NCBI GenBank assembly: GCA_018242585.1
Contig: JAFEBQ010000022.1
Coordinates: 1-64,000 of the forward strand
Length of the DNA stretch: 64,000 nucleotides
Direction of reading: 5' to 3'
DNA from: Planctomycetota bacterium
GTDB taxonomy: Bacteria > Planctomycetota > Planctomycetia > Pirellulales > PNKZ01
Shown in pieces: positions 18,096 through 27,755 of this stretch (position 1 is the first letter of the stretch; each line of letters opens with the position of its first letter). The notes under the pieces were generated by a model, which saw nothing but the letters and a program-made list of their open reading frames with translations, was not told where the DNA came from and did no database searches. The position numbers were made by a program, and so were the translations under genes.

Positions 18096-18484
18096 CCGAT
18101 AGCTTGCGCGTTGCCGTGGCCGATGACGAATCGGACATGCGCGACTTCTTTGAACGGATGCTCCCACGCTGCGGACACCAGGTCGTGGCCGTGGCCGAGA
18201 TGGGCGAGCAACTGGTCGAGTTGTGCCGACAGGTAAAACCTGACCTGGTGATCACCGATTTCAAAATGCCAGGTATCGACGGCATCGAAGCCTCGCTGCA
18301 AATCTGTCGCGAGCGACCCACCGCGGTGATTCTGGTTTCGGCGTATCACGATCCCGAACCGATCACGCGGGCCGAAAACGACCATGTGCTGGCCTATTTG
18401 GTCAAGCCGATCGGGCTGGTCGATCTGGCCCCGGCCATTGCCGTGGCCATGCGCCGGTTTCAGGAATTGCAGACCCACCGGTAG
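18092..18484 (+). CDS. Single-domain response regulator
   Basis: 130-aa receiver with no output domain. Acidic pocket DDE (11-13), phospho-Asp56 (LVITDFKMPGIDG), conserved Ser in ILVSAYHD and Lys in YLVKPIG are all present. The start ATG overlaps the stop of the preceding kinase (ATGA). The sequence resembles receivers of the AmiR/NasT type, but the protein ends right after the receiver, so no ANTAR or other RNA-binding tail exists. It is the last gene of the four-gene signalling operon and probably shuttles phosphate to, or drains it from, the two kinases; the distant sigma-54 regulators are possible end points. Confidence 0.9.
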   Translation: MTDSLRVAVADDESDMRDFFERMLPRCGHQVVAVAEMGEQLVELCRQVKPDLVITDFKMPGIDGIEASLQICRERPTAVILVSAYHDPEPITRAENDHVLAYLVKPIGLVDLAPAIAVAMRRFQELQTHR

Positions 18485-18697
18485 GAAACCAGTGGCTTGC
18501 GGCAGGCAGCCGACGAGGGCAATTCTCCCAGCCCCGGAACACGTGATTCGCCACAATCGCGAGCTCGCTAGAAGGTGGAGGGCATAAGACCAGCCAGCGA
18601 TTTGGCCGCTGTTTGGCGGAAGTCACTCGTTACCAATGCGATAGCCAAGGCTGACAACGCCATGTGTGACGCCGCTCAGTGCGTGCGTGGTCGCACA

Positions 18698-19561
18698 TCA
18701 GGACAGGGGGCGTGACACACTGTTTGGCGCTGCCGCTTTGTGGCCGACGACGCGCGCGAAGGCGAATGTTCCGGCAATCGAAACCAGCGCATAGGCCAAC
18801 ACGGCGGTAGCGGCGAGCGTCTCGGCAAAGCTGGCCGAAACGATCACCAACCCCACGGCGACGTTGCGCAGTCCGGTGGTGACGGCCAGCGTGCGGCGCG
18901 TCGTCGCGTCGCGGCCGGCAGCGAGCCAACCCGTCAGCAGGCTGACCGCCAGCAACAAGAGCATGCCGCACCAGCCATGCCAGCGCACCAACAGCAGTCC
19001 CGCGTACTGGGTCGCCAAGATCAACACGACCACGACCAGTAGCAGCAAGTTGGCGAGTCCGCGCGCTGGAACGCGCAACCGCTCATTCCAACGCGGCAAC
19101 CAGCGACGAAAGGCGATCCCGGCGGCCAGCGGAAGCGCCTGGGTGACCAGCAGCGTGGTCGTCAGCGTGCCGTAGTCGACGCGCAGGTCGCTTCCTTCGA
19201 GCATCAACGGCAGAGCGACCGAAAGTAGCAGCGGCGCGGCAACGACGGAACAAGCCGCCAGCAACACCATCAGCGCGGTGGCCAGCGGCACGTCCCCGCG
19301 CGCAGTGTCGACGAATGACGGCCCCATCGGCGCGCCGGGACAAACGGCCAGAATCAGAAACCCCACCGACACCAGCGGCGCCGCCCCGAACAGCCACAGC
19401 AACACCACGACCGCTAGCGGCACGACGACAAAGTTGGCGAGCGCGGCCAGGAGAATCACGCCCCAGCGACGCGCGGCCGCGAGCAATTCGCCGATGGTGA
19501 CGCTCATGCCCACCGACAGCATCAACGTCACCAAGGCCACCATGTTCAGCAACTTGAGCAC
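18698..19561 (-). CDS. Bile acid:sodium symporter (BASS/SBF) family transporter
   Basis: 287-aa inner-membrane protein with about nine hydrophobic segments and almost no loops. The conserved segments VCPGAPMGPSFVDTARGD (first crossover, helix break) and TGLRNVAVGLVIVSASF (second inverted repeat) mark the SBF family, which transports organic anions or arsenite with Na+ or H+. The substrate cannot be told from sequence. It stands alone, downstream of and convergent with the signalling operon, and a 100-bp inverted-repeat element separates it from the operon upstream. Confidence 0.75.
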   Translation of the reverse strand: MLKLLNMVALVTLMLSVGMSVTIGELLAAARRWGVILLAALANFVVVPLAVVVLLWLFGAAPLVSVGFLILAVCPGAPMGPSFVDTARGDVPLATALMVLLAACSVVAAPLLLSVALPLMLEGSDLRVDYGTLTTTLLVTQALPLAAGIAFRRWLPRWNERLRVPARGLANLLLLVVVVLILATQYAGLLLVRWHGWCGMLLLLAVSLLTGWLAAGRDATTRRTLAVTTGLRNVAVGLVIVSASFAETLAATAVLAYALVSIAGTFAFARVVGHKAAAPNSVSRPLS

Positions 19562-19623
19562 GTGGCGCCTTTCGCTCTTTTGCTATGAGTTGCTAAATCG
19601 CTTATCGCCGCGATCTAGCGTCT

Positions 19624-19724
19624 GGGTGGCACGCCCGTCCTTCGGGCGTGGGGAAGCACGTATCGACCCCAATCTTTGATTGGCAATTTCCCACGCCCTG
19701 CGCTGCGCTGGGGACGTGCCACCC
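19624..19724. repeat. Inverted-repeat element, about 100 bp
   Basis: The ends GGGTGGCACG (19624-19633) and CGTGCCACCC (19715-19724) are exact reverse complements. Inside is a tight hairpin CACGCCCG-TCCTT-CGGGCGTG (19630-19650) and a GC-rich half with GCGCTGCGCTGGGG. It lies between two minus-strand genes and has the look of an interspersed REP/MITE-like repeat that may also act as a terminator. Genome-wide copy number is unknown from this window. Confidence 0.65.
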
Positions 19725-19760
19725 CCGCTACAGGCTCTTGAGAACTACTCCAGGCGGCGG

Positions 19761-20450
19761 CTACTCGCGACAAATCGGCATGCCGAACATCGCCACCGAG
19801 GTGACCGCAAACAATGCCAACGAAATCACCAGGGCGCTGAGCTGCAAGCGTTGTGAATCGAACGTGCTTCCCATACCGGCAAAGAACAACACCGACGCGA
19901 ACAGCACCGTCAGCAGCACGTAACGGTCGGAGGTTTGGTTGGCCGTCTGAGCGCGATCGTACTCGGCCTGAAAGTTCTCGTTTGCCTGGCGCACCACCTC
20001 GATTTCGGGCTGCTTGTACTCCGCCATCTTGAACGGGTTAAGCGGCGCATCGGGGTTGTTGAATGGATCAGTCTTGAGCCAGGCGTCCAGCGCCACGCGC
20101 ATTTCAGGACGAAACCGCTTGGCCAGGATTTGCTCGGTTCGCGCGTCCCCGCGGCTTTGGGCTTCGATGTACGAGATCAGCATGGCCGCGTCGACCGAGC
20201 GGAATTGCATGGCCGACAGGGTGGCTTCGGTGCTGATTCGGCCCGCCTTGGCGGCGTCGGCCAGTCGGAATGTTTGCACCCCGCCCCACAGGGTCGCCTG
20301 GTAAGCGCACCAGGCCGAGAACATGGTGGCCAGCGAAAGCAGGACCGCCGAGGCGATATCAACCCAGCGCTTGCGTTCTTCCTTTTCGACGGCCGCCAGA
20401 ATGCGGCGCAATAGAGCCGTGTTTTCATTCGAATTCAAATCGGCAGGCAT
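19761..20450 (-). CDS. Hypothetical membrane protein (DUF4337-like)
   Basis: 229-aa inner-membrane protein. There is one transmembrane helix near residues 30-55 (IASAVLLSLATMFSAWCAYQ), a 100-residue soluble helical part, then two C-terminal helices (YVLLTVLFASVLFFAGMG and LVISLALFAVTSVAMFG). This resembles proteins annotated as DUF4337, whose role is unknown. The ATG at 20450 follows GGAGGGG; a TTG five codons upstream is less likely. It is the last gene of a minus-strand run with the DUF2252 gene 48 bp upstream. Confidence 0.75.
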   Translation of the reverse strand: MPADLNSNENTALLRRILAAVEKEERKRWVDIASAVLLSLATMFSAWCAYQATLWGGVQTFRLADAAKAGRISTEATLSAMQFRSVDAAMLISYIEAQSRGDARTEQILAKRFRPEMRVALDAWLKTDPFNNPDAPLNPFKMAEYKQPEIEVVRQANENFQAEYDRAQTANQTSDRYVLLTVLFASVLFFAGMGSTFDSQRLQLSALVISLALFAVTSVAMFGMPICRE

Positions 20451-20498
20451 CGTGCCCCTCCGCAATCCTGAACATGCCGCGTGCCGTCGGCGGCGCGC

Positions 20499-21890
20499 TC
20501 AGGCTTCCTCGACAAAGACGTCGATCTTACCTTCTCGGACTGCGTTCATCAGCGCCGCGTAGTCTTGCTCGGACTGGTCAGCATAGGCGACGGCAAAGTC
20601 GGCCACCGCTTCGTCAAACTTGTCCGACTTGCCCAGGTAACCGCTGATCTTGCACGGCTCGCCCGAGCGCGCGTGGGCCCGCGCCAGCGTCCAGCCGCAC
20701 ATGCGCGCGTAGCCGAGCATATTGGCCGGCGTGTAAATCTCGACGAGCATCTTGATTTTCATGTCGCGCAATTGGCGAATATAGAAGTCATGCCCCGCGA
20801 TGCCCTGTGTCCAGCCCAGAAACATGTCGCTGGCTGATTGCATGGCCTGATAGCCAGTCACCACCCGTTGACCGTTGTTGGCGTAGGGGCTCCGGCCCGC
20901 GAATGCTTCGAGCACGCTGGGTCGGGCTTCTTTGACCTGCAGGAACAACGGGTCTTCCTCGGCCGCCATCAGCAACAGCACGCCACAGCGCGTGCCAACA
21001 CTGCCGACGCCCACCACCTTCATCGCCATGTCCATCAACTTGTAGCGATCGATGAGCAAACGGCGGTGCTCGGGCAGGCTTTCGCGGTATTGCTCAAAGC
21101 CGCGGCGCACGTTCTCCATCATTTTTTCCTGGCTGACGTTGCGCGCGTGATAGATCAGGGGAGGATCGTCCTTGATCGTGGGAGACAAGGCCGCCGCGTG
21201 AACCAGTTGGGGAAAGTCGTGCTCGAATGCCGATCGTTCGCGGGCCTTGGTCAGCCGCTTCTCGGCGCGCCGGCGCGTGACGTCGTCTTTAATCGTGGCG
21301 ACGATCTCTTCCATGTCCAGCGAATTGTACCAGACCTCGAGCGCTGTCATCTCGCTGTATTCGGCCATGTGCTCGCGATAGCTGGTCACGCAGGCCTGGG
21401 CCGCGTCGCGGGCGTCGGCTTCGCCGTGGTGGTTGTTTCGGCTGGCCAGCACGAAACTCGTAGCCAGCCGTTTGACGTCCCACTCCCACGGCGCGCGCAG
21501 CGTCTCGTCCAGGTCGTTGATGTCAAACACCACGCGCCGCTCGGGCGTGGCATACGCGCCAAAGTTTGTCAGGTGGCAATCGCCGCAGGCTTGCACCTGT
21601 AAACCGGTCGCGGGTGTCGTGGCCAGATCGGCCGCCATGGCCAGGGCCGAGCCTCGGTAAAACGTGAACGGCGACTGGAGCATGCGGCCATAGCGGATCG
21701 GAATCAACTCGGCAATGCGCCCTTCGTTGGCGCGCTCGAGGATGATCAGCGGATCAGGCCGATCGATTGCCGGCTTCCATTTGGCATGCGACGTGCGAGG
21801 GCATTTGTCGCGCAGAGCCTTACCTTCGGCGTAAAGTTCCGCTCGGGTGGGATGAAAGCCGAACCGCGGGCTGGTTTCAAGCTCGGACAT
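20499..21890 (-). CDS. DUF2252 family protein
   Basis: 463-aa cytoplasmic protein of the DUF2252 family, distantly related to protein-kinase-like/aminoglycoside-kinase folds. Diagnostic segments are SPFTFYRGSALAMAADL, VQACGDCHLTNFGAY (the GD.H catalytic-loop-like motif), VFDINDLDETLRAPWEWDVKRL (metal-binding-like DxND) and CGWTLARAHARSG. Enzymatic function is unknown. It follows the secreted-protein gene (65 bp) and precedes the membrane-protein gene, all on the minus strand. Confidence 0.88.
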   Translation of the reverse strand: MSELETSPRFGFHPTRAELYAEGKALRDKCPRTSHAKWKPAIDRPDPLIILERANEGRIAELIPIRYGRMLQSPFTFYRGSALAMAADLATTPATGLQVQACGDCHLTNFGAYATPERRVVFDINDLDETLRAPWEWDVKRLATSFVLASRNNHHGEADARDAAQACVTSYREHMAEYSEMTALEVWYNSLDMEEIVATIKDDVTRRRAEKRLTKARERSAFEHDFPQLVHAAALSPTIKDDPPLIYHARNVSQEKMMENVRRGFEQYRESLPEHRRLLIDRYKLMDMAMKVVGVGSVGTRCGVLLLMAAEEDPLFLQVKEARPSVLEAFAGRSPYANNGQRVVTGYQAMQSASDMFLGWTQGIAGHDFYIRQLRDMKIKMLVEIYTPANMLGYARMCGWTLARAHARSGEPCKISGYLGKSDKFDEAVADFAVAYADQSEQDYAALMNAVREGKIDVFVEEA

Positions 21891-21955
21891 GATGAGAAGT
21901 GAGACCCTGTGAAACTCGCAGGTTGCGCCTCCTAGGGCGCGGCGCCATGCGGTGT

Positions 21956-22507
21956 CTATTTGTCGTGCAGCACGTAGTTCGCGCGCAACATCTGCTTCAC
22001 CCGTTGCAACTCGGTCGGCGTCAGCGGCGGCTCGGCCAACAACGACTGGTGCTTTTCCTCGGCCTCGGCCTTGCTCGCGGCTTGGACCAGTCGGCTAAAG
22101 CCATTTGAGTCTTTGACGTGATACCACGACGTGACGTAGACGTTGCGATTGCGGTCCATTGCCGGCAGCATCAGGCGAATGCGGCCTCCCAGTTCGGGAT
22201 AATCAATCGTGATGTGTCCCTTGCCGTCGCCAGTAATACCCTCGAGCGCGGCCAGATCGCCGGTCTTGCCCGGCGCGATCACGTATTCTTGACCAGGTGC
22301 CACCACAATTTCGTCGGTCCACAGCCGGCCCGTCTTGCGCGCCAGTCGAAAGCGGAACGGCCGCGAGTCCAGATTATAGATGTGCCCTTCCTTCGGCGGC
22401 GCGGCATCGGGCAGGGGGCCATCGGGAGTTTCCTGGGCCAACGCCGACGAAGCCGCGGCGACCAGCGCCAGACAAAGGAACAACCAGAACCGCGTGCGAA
22501 ATGCCAT
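21956..22507 (-). CDS. Hypothetical secreted protein
   Basis: 183-aa exported protein with signal peptide (RFWLFLCLALVAAASSALAQ). The start at 22507 follows a GAGGGG site; longer in-frame readings to 22672 have no signal peptide at the front. The mature part begins with a conserved-looking segment (GHIYNLDSRPFRFRLARKTG), is probably beta-rich (SWYHVKDSNGF) and ends in a helical tail. No family is recognised. It is first in the operon with DUF2252 and is divergent from the HlyD-type exporter operon. Confidence 0.75.
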   Translation of the reverse strand: MAFRTRFWLFLCLALVAAASSALAQETPDGPLPDAAPPKEGHIYNLDSRPFRFRLARKTGRLWTDEIVVAPGQEYVIAPGKTGDLAALEGITGDGKGHITIDYPELGGRIRLMLPAMDRNRNVYVTSWYHVKDSNGFSRLVQAASKAEAEEKHQSLLAEPPLTPTELQRVKQMLRANYVLHDK

Positions 22508-22578
22508 GAGAAACCCCTCGGAAACAAGCTGGGCTACATATCTTTGCATCATAGGCAGCCGAGGGGGGCAATTCCAAG

Positions 22579-22611
22579 CGCGCCCCCCGCGGGGCGCGGG
22601 AATTATTTTTT
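22579..22611 (+). terminator. Hairpin followed by T-run on the plus strand
   Basis: CGCGCCCC-CCGC-GGGGCGCG (22579-22598) is followed by a run of six T (22606-22611). It has the form of an intrinsic terminator reading right, yet no plus-strand gene ends here; it sits in the leader region 135 bp before the exporter operon. It may therefore be an attenuator, or it may end stray transcription. Confidence 0.5.
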
Positions 22612-22745
22612 GATTCGACGGCGTGCGGCTCTGGCACCCCCTGGCTAAAATGGCATCTCCATTCAAACGCACGATCTGCCGGTGGCCTTCCCAGGAGCGT
22701 GCCGAGCAGCCAGTTTGTCAACGATGAGAGTAAGGACTCAGGGGA

Positions 22746-23744
22746 ATGAATAAGATCGTCAAGCTCGCCATGTGGTTGGTCATCGCCGTCGTCGGCGTCG
22801 GCTATGGCTATTACTGGTATCAGGAGCAACAAAAGTCGACGTTGCCGGCGGGAATCGTCTCGGGCAATGGTCGGATCGAATCGATTCAGGTTGATGTGGC
22901 CGCCAAGTACGGCGGGCGCGTGAGCAAGATGCTGGCCAAGGAAGGCGATCTGGTCGAAGCGGGCCAGACCGTGGCCGTCATCGACACCACCGAGATGGAA
23001 GCCGAGCTCGCCACCGCCAAGGCCAAGACTCTGGAAGCCGAGGAGACCGAAGCCCAGATCAAGTCGGACATCGTCAAGTCCGAAGCCGAGTTGCTGTTTT
23101 CTCAGCAACAACTCGACCGGGCCAAGACGTTGTTCGCGAAGGCGACGATCTCGAAGGAAGAATTCGACGAGAAGCAAACCGTCACCAAGTCAGCGACGGC
23201 GGCGCTCGAGTCGACGAAAGCTAAGCTCCGCTCGACCACGCAAAGCGCCGAGGCCGCCCGCGCCGAGACCAAGCGGATTCAAGCCAAGATCGACGATTCG
23301 ACCCTGAAGTCGCCGGTCAAAGGCAAGGTTCTCTACCGGCTGGCTGAAGAAGGTGAAGTGCTGGCCGCCGGCGGCAAGGCGCTGACTCTGGTGAACCTGA
23401 ACGAGTTCTACATGGAGATCTTCTTGCCGGCGATGGACGCCGCCAAGGTTATCGTAGGGGCCGATGCCAAGATCACGATCGATGTGCGCCCCGGTGCCGC
23501 GGCTCCGGCGACGGTGACGTTTGTCTCGCCCGAGGCGCAGTTCACTCCCAAGCAAGTCGAGACCCGCAGCGAGCGCGACAAGCTGATGTTCCGCGTCAAG
23601 CTGCGCGTGCCTCCCGAAATCGTCGCGCCGTACGTCGAACGCATCAAGACGGGCATCCGCGGCGTTGGTTACGTGCGCATCGACAAGTCGGTCGAGTGGC
23701 CGAGCAACCTGTCACAGCCCTTGCCACCGCCACCGGCGTCGTAA
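22746..23744 (+). CDS. HlyD-family membrane fusion protein
   Basis: 332-aa periplasmic adaptor anchored by one N-terminal transmembrane helix ([19 protein letters not shown]). After it come a biotinyl-lipoyl-like half ([20 protein letters not shown]), a long coiled-coil hairpin (about 85-190; alternating Ala, Glu, Lys), the second lipoyl half ([21 protein letters not shown]) and a beta-barrel domain. It resembles YbhG/YhiI, adaptors of the RbbA-like and YbhFSR exporters. The ATG follows AGGGGA. It begins a three-gene operon with the ABC ATPase/permease and a second permease, and together they probably form a tripartite or two-membrane-component efflux pump. Confidence 0.88.
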   Translation: MNKIVKLAMWLVIAVVGVGYGYYWYQEQQKSTLPAGIVSGNGRIESIQVDVAAKYGGRVSKMLAKEGDLVEAGQTVAVIDTTEMEAELATAKAKTLEAEETEAQIKSDIVKSEAELLFSQQQLDRAKTLFAKATISKEEFDEKQTVTKSATAALESTKAKLRSTTQSAEAARAETKRIQAKIDDSTLKSPVKGKVLYRLAEEGEVLAAGGKALTLVNLNEFYMEIFLPAMDAAKVIVGADAKITIDVRPGAAAPATVTFVSPEAQFTPKQVETRSERDKLMFRVKLRVPPEIVAPYVERIKTGIRGVGYVRIDKSVEWPSNLSQPLPPPPAS

Positions 23745-23838
23745 CGTCGAACGCGCCGCGACGAACGTCGGGCGCGGTGCATGGTGGCCGGAGGTACCGG
23801 TCAGTTGGCCAATCGTTTGCTCGCGGGGGTGTAACGTC

Positions 23839-26595
23839 GTGGTGGGGTCGGGCAGCAATGTCGCTTCAATCGCTGGGGTCACGCACCTGTACGGGCGTGT
23901 GGCCGCGCTGCGGGATATTTCGATCGATCTGCCAGCCGGCTGCATGATCGGCCTGATCGGTCCCGACGGCGTGGGCAAGTCGACATTGCTGGGCCTGATC
24001 TCCGGCGCCAAGAAAATTCAGTCGGGCCAGGTGGTCGTGCTCGGCGGCGATATGCGCGACCCCCATCACCGCAACAACGTCTGTCCGCAAATCGCCTACA
24101 TGCCGCAAGGGCTGGGCAAGAACCTATACAAAGAGCTGAGCGTCTTCGAGAACATCGATTTCTTCGCCCGGCTGTTCGGACAAGGGAAGGCCGAGCGACT
24201 GGCGCGGATCAACGCGCTGTTGCGGGCCACGGGGCTCGACCCGTTTCCCGAGCGCCCGGCCGGCAAGCTTTCGGGGGGCATGAAACAGAAGGTCGGCCTG
24301 TGCAGTTCGCTGGTCCATGACCCCGATCTGTTGATCCTGGACGAGCCAACCACCGGGGTTGATCCTCTTTCACGTCAGCAGTTCTGGTCGCTGATCGACA
24401 ACATCCGCGCCCAGCGACCGCAAATGAGCGTGCTCGTGTCGACCGCTTACATGGACGAAGCCCAGCGGTTCGATTGGCTGGTGGCGATGGACGCCGGCAA
24501 AGTGCTGGCCACTGGAACGCCCCAGGAACTGCTCGAGCGGACCAACACGCCGTCGCTCGAAGAGGCGTTCGTCGCGCTGCTGCCACCCGAGAAACGCGGC
24601 AGCGGCCAGAAGCTGGTCATCCCGCCGCGGCAACCTTCGACCGCAGGGCCGGCCATCGTAGCCCGCCACTTGACCAAGCGTTTCGGCAAGTTCACGGCAG
24701 TGAACGACGTCAGCTTTACGATCGAGCGGGGCGAAATCTTCGGCTTCCTCGGCTCGAACGGCTGTGGCAAATCGACCACGATGAAGATGCTGACCGGGCT
24801 GTTGCCGGCGTCGGAGGGCGAAGCGGAACTATTCGGCCAGAAGGTCGACGCCTCGGACGTCGATACCCGGCGCCGCGTCGGCTACATGTCACAGGCGTTC
24901 TCGCTCTACAGCGAGTTGACGGTGCGACAAAACCTGTGGCTGCACGCGCGGCTGTTTCATTTGCCGCCCGAGAAAATGGGGCCGCGGATCGACGAGTTGG
25001 TCGAGCGGTTCGGACTGGGGGTTCACTTGGACCAGTTGTCCGAGTCGTTGCCGCTGGGCGTGCGCCAGCGGTTGTCGCTGGCCGTGGCCGTGATTCACGA
25101 GCCCGAGATGTTGATCCTGGACGAGCCGACCTCGGGGGTCGACCCGGTGGCGCGCGACGAGTTTTGGGAACTGCTGGTCGACCTGTCCCGCCAGCAGAAC
25201 GTGACGATCTTCATCTCGACCCACTTCATGAACGAAGCGCTCCGCTGCGACCGGATGTCGCTGATGCATGCCGGCACGGTGCTGGCCTGTGACACGCCGC
25301 GCAAGCTGATGGAAGCCCGTGGGACCGACGATCTTGAGACCGCGTTCATCGGCTACATCGCCGACGCCGCGGGCGACACGCTGGAAATGGGCAAATCGTC
25401 GGACCAGCCCTTGCTGTATGAAGCAGACGCCGATTCGGCCGGCCACGCGCCGTCGAACTCGCCGCTGGTGATCGGCCGGATGCTGGCCTATAGCTATCGC
25501 GAGACGCTCGAGATTCTGCGCGATCCGGTTCGACTGGCGTTCGCGTTCATTGGCTCGGCGTTGCTGATGCTGGTGTTTGGCTTTGGCATCACGACCGACG
25601 TCGAGCACATCCGCTACGCGACACTCGACATGGATCGCACCCCCGACAGCCGCGACTATTTGGAGTATTACGCCGGCACGCCCCGGTTCTTTCGGCAATT
25701 GTCGCCGTCAACCAGTCCCGAGGAAACCCAGCGGCGGTTGAAGAGCGACGAGATTTCCTTGGCGTTCGAGGTGCCGCCGAAGTTTGGCCGCGACCTGATG
25801 CGCGACGCCCAGCCCGAGGTGTCGGCCTGGGTCGACGGGGCGAACCCGTTCCGCGGCGAGACGATCAAGCAATACGTTATCGGCGCGCACCAGGCGTACC
25901 TGAAAGATCGTGCCAAGCGCGATGTCAGCATGGCGGTGGCGACATCGACCCAGATCGATATCGCATCGCGATTCATGTACAACCCGACGTTCGAGAGCAT
26001 TTTTGCCATTGTGCCGAGCGTGCCGCCGATTCTGCTGATTTTGATTCCCGCCATTCTGATGGCCGTCAGCGTGGTCCGCGAAAAAGAACTGGGCTCGATC
26101 ACCAATTTCTATGTCACGCCGACGACGCGGTTCGAGTTCCTGCTGGGCAAGCAACTCCCATACATCGCGATTGGCATGGCCAATTACGTGATCCTGGTGT
26201 TGATGGCCGTCGTCGTGTTCGGCGTGCCGATCAAGGGGAGCGGGTTGGGGTTGACGCTCTGCGCGCTGCTGTACGTGACTGCCACGACGGGCATCGGCCT
26301 GCTGGTATCGACATTCACGTCCAGCCAGGTCGCAGCCGTGTTCGTCACGGCAATTCTGACGATCCTGCCGACGACGCAATTCTCGGGCATGTTGCAACCA
26401 GTCTCGACGTTGGAGGGGAGCGCCCGGGTGATCGGCTCGTTGTGGCCGACCACTTATTTCATGCAGGCCAGCGTCGGCGCGTTTACCAAAGGGTTGGACT
26501 TCAGTTTCCTGGCCGGCACGGCCGGAACCTTGGCGATATTCGTCCCGGTGTTGATGTTGGTGACGGCCGCGGCCTTGCGCGGGCAGGAGGCATAG
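23839..26595 (+). CDS. RbbA/YhiH-like ABC transporter: two ATPase domains fused to a permease
   Basis: 918-aa protein, close to the length of E. coli RbbA. ABC1: Walker A GPDGVGKS (41-48), signature LSGGMKQ (144-150), Walker B LLILDEP. ABC2: Walker A GSNGCGKS (305-312), Walker [14 protein letters not shown], but the signature position reads LPLGVRQR (404-411) instead of LSGGxxQR. The C-terminal 400 residues are an ABC2-type permease with one N-proximal and about five C-terminal helices and a periplasmic domain between. I take the GTG at 23839 as start: it follows GGGGGTG, no ATG precedes the first strand, and the open frame upstream overlaps the HlyD gene. Substrate unknown. Confidence 0.88.
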   Translation: MVGSGSNVASIAGVTHLYGRVAALRDISIDLPAGCMIGLIGPDGVGKSTLLGLISGAKKIQSGQVVVLGGDMRDPHHRNNVCPQIAYMPQGLGKNLYKELSVFENIDFFARLFGQGKAERLARINALLRATGLDPFPERPAGKLSGGMKQKVGLCSSLVHDPDLLILDEPTTGVDPLSRQQFWSLIDNIRAQRPQMSVLVSTAYMDEAQRFDWLVAMDAGKVLATGTPQELLERTNTPSLEEAFVALLPPEKRGSGQKLVIPPRQPSTAGPAIVARHLTKRFGKFTAVNDVSFTIERGEIFGFLGSNGCGKSTTMKMLTGLLPASEGEAELFGQKVDASDVDTRRRVGYMSQAFSLYSELTVRQNLWLHARLFHLPPEKMGPRIDELVERFGLGVHLDQLSESLPLGVRQRLSLAVAVIHEPEMLILDEPTSGVDPVARDEFWELLVDLSRQQNVTIFISTHFMNEALRCDRMSLMHAGTVLACDTPRKLMEARGTDDLETAFIGYIADAAGDTLEMGKSSDQPLLYEADADSAGHAPSNSPLVIGRMLAYSYRETLEILRDPVRLAFAFIGSALLMLVFGFGITTDVEHIRYATLDMDRTPDSRDYLEYYAGTPRFFRQLSPSTSPEETQRRLKSDEISLAFEVPPKFGRDLMRDAQPEVSAWVDGANPFRGETIKQYVIGAHQAYLKDRAKRDVSMAVATSTQIDIASRFMYNPTFESIFAIVPSVPPILLILIPAILMAVSVVREKELGSITNFYVTPTTRFEFLLGKQLPYIAIGMANYVILVLMAVVVFGVPIKGSGLGLTLCALLYVTATTGIGLLVSTFTSSQVAAVFVTAILTILPTTQFSGMLQPVSTLEGSARVIGSLWPTTYFMQASVGAFTKGLDFSFLAGTAGTLAIFVPVLMLVTAAALRGQEA

Positions 26596-26597
26596 CC

Positions 26598-27722
26598 GTG
26601 CAGATGCTCTCGAACATCTTCTGGCTGGGGACCAAGGAGCTGCGCAGCTTGCAGCGCGACGCCGTGTTGGTGGTGTTCGTGATCTATTCGTTCACGTTCG
26701 CCATCTATAGCCAGGCCAAGGGGACGTCGACCGAGGTGAACCGCGCCTCGATCGCCTTTGTCGACGAGGATAATAGCGCGCTGTCGCACAAGCTGATCGA
26801 CGCCTTTTATCCACCTCGGTTCAAGAAGCCGGCGCTGATCCGCGTGCAGGACGTAGACGACGCGATGGATCGCGGCAAGTACATGTTCGTGGTGGTGATT
26901 CCGCCGCGCTTCGAGTTGAACGTCCGGGCGGGAAACAAGGCCGAGATTCAAGTCAACATTGACGCTACGGCCATGATGCAAGCCAGCGTTGGCGCGTCGT
27001 ACATCCGCAACATCATCGCCGATCAGCTCAACAGTTTTATCACCCGTCAGGACCAGAAACCCGACCTGCCGATCAAGCTGGTAGTGCGCAAGGACTTCAA
27101 CCCCAACGGCGACACCTCCTGGTTCAACAGCATCGTGGCGATCATCAACCAGGTGACGATGCTAACGGTCATCTTGACGGGCGCGGCCCTGATTCGCGAG
27201 CGTGAACATGGCACCATCGAGCACCTGATGGTGATGCCGCTGACGGCGTTCGAGATCGCCCTGGCCAAGGTCTGGGCCAACGGCCTGGTGATCCTGGTGG
27301 CCGCCACCCTGTCGCTGATCCTGGTCGTGCGAATGATCCTGCAAGTGCCGATCGCCGGCTCGCCCGTGTTGTTCCTCGGCGGCGTGGTGCTGTACCTGTT
27401 CTTTGCGACGGCGCTGGGGATCTTTCTGGGAACGATTGCGCGGACGATGGCCCAGTTTGCTCTGCTGATCGTGCTGTTGATTATCGTGTTGCAGATGCTC
27501 TCGGGGGGCAACACGCCGATCGAAAGCCAGCCGGAGTGGCTGCAACGGCTGACGATCTTTCTGCCGTCGCGGCACTTTGTGGCCTTTGCCCAGGCGATTA
27601 TCTACCGCGGCGCAGGCTTCGAGTTGGTCTGGCCCGAGTTCCTGACCGTGGCTGGAATCGGCCTGGCGTTCTTCACGTACAGCATTAGCCGCTTCCGCAA
27701 ATCGCTTTCGGTCAGTCAATAA
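26598..27722 (+). CDS. YhhJ-like ABC2-type permease
   Basis: 374-aa inner-membrane permease of the ABC-2 family: one N-terminal helix (AVLVVFVIYSFTFAIYS), a periplasmic domain of about 140 residues, then five helices from residue 180 (NSIVAIINQVTMLTVILTG), with the cytoplasmic REREHGTIEHLMVMPL coupling segment between the first two. The GTG at 26598 is seven bases after GGAGG and better placed than the ATG two codons on. Only two bases separate it from the stop of the RbbA-like gene, so the two are coupled. It should pair with the permease domain of that protein. Confidence 0.88.
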   Translation: MQMLSNIFWLGTKELRSLQRDAVLVVFVIYSFTFAIYSQAKGTSTEVNRASIAFVDEDNSALSHKLIDAFYPPRFKKPALIRVQDVDDAMDRGKYMFVVVIPPRFELNVRAGNKAEIQVNIDATAMMQASVGASYIRNIIADQLNSFITRQDQKPDLPIKLVVRKDFNPNGDTSWFNSIVAIINQVTMLTVILTGAALIREREHGTIEHLMVMPLTAFEIALAKVWANGLVILVAATLSLILVVRMILQVPIAGSPVLFLGGVVLYLFFATALGIFLGTIARTMAQFALLIVLLIIVLQMLSGGNTPIESQPEWLQRLTIFLPSRHFVAFAQAIIYRGAGFELVWPEFLTVAGIGLAFFTYSISRFRKSLSVSQ

Positions 27723-27755
27723 ACCAGTCAGTGTCCGCGCCAGGGCGATTTAGCC

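Noticed and set aside
22628-22650. Sigma-54-like TGGCAC followed by TGGC upstream of the HlyD gene.
   Set aside because: The GG and GC elements are nine, not ten, bases apart and the -12 part lacks TTGC.
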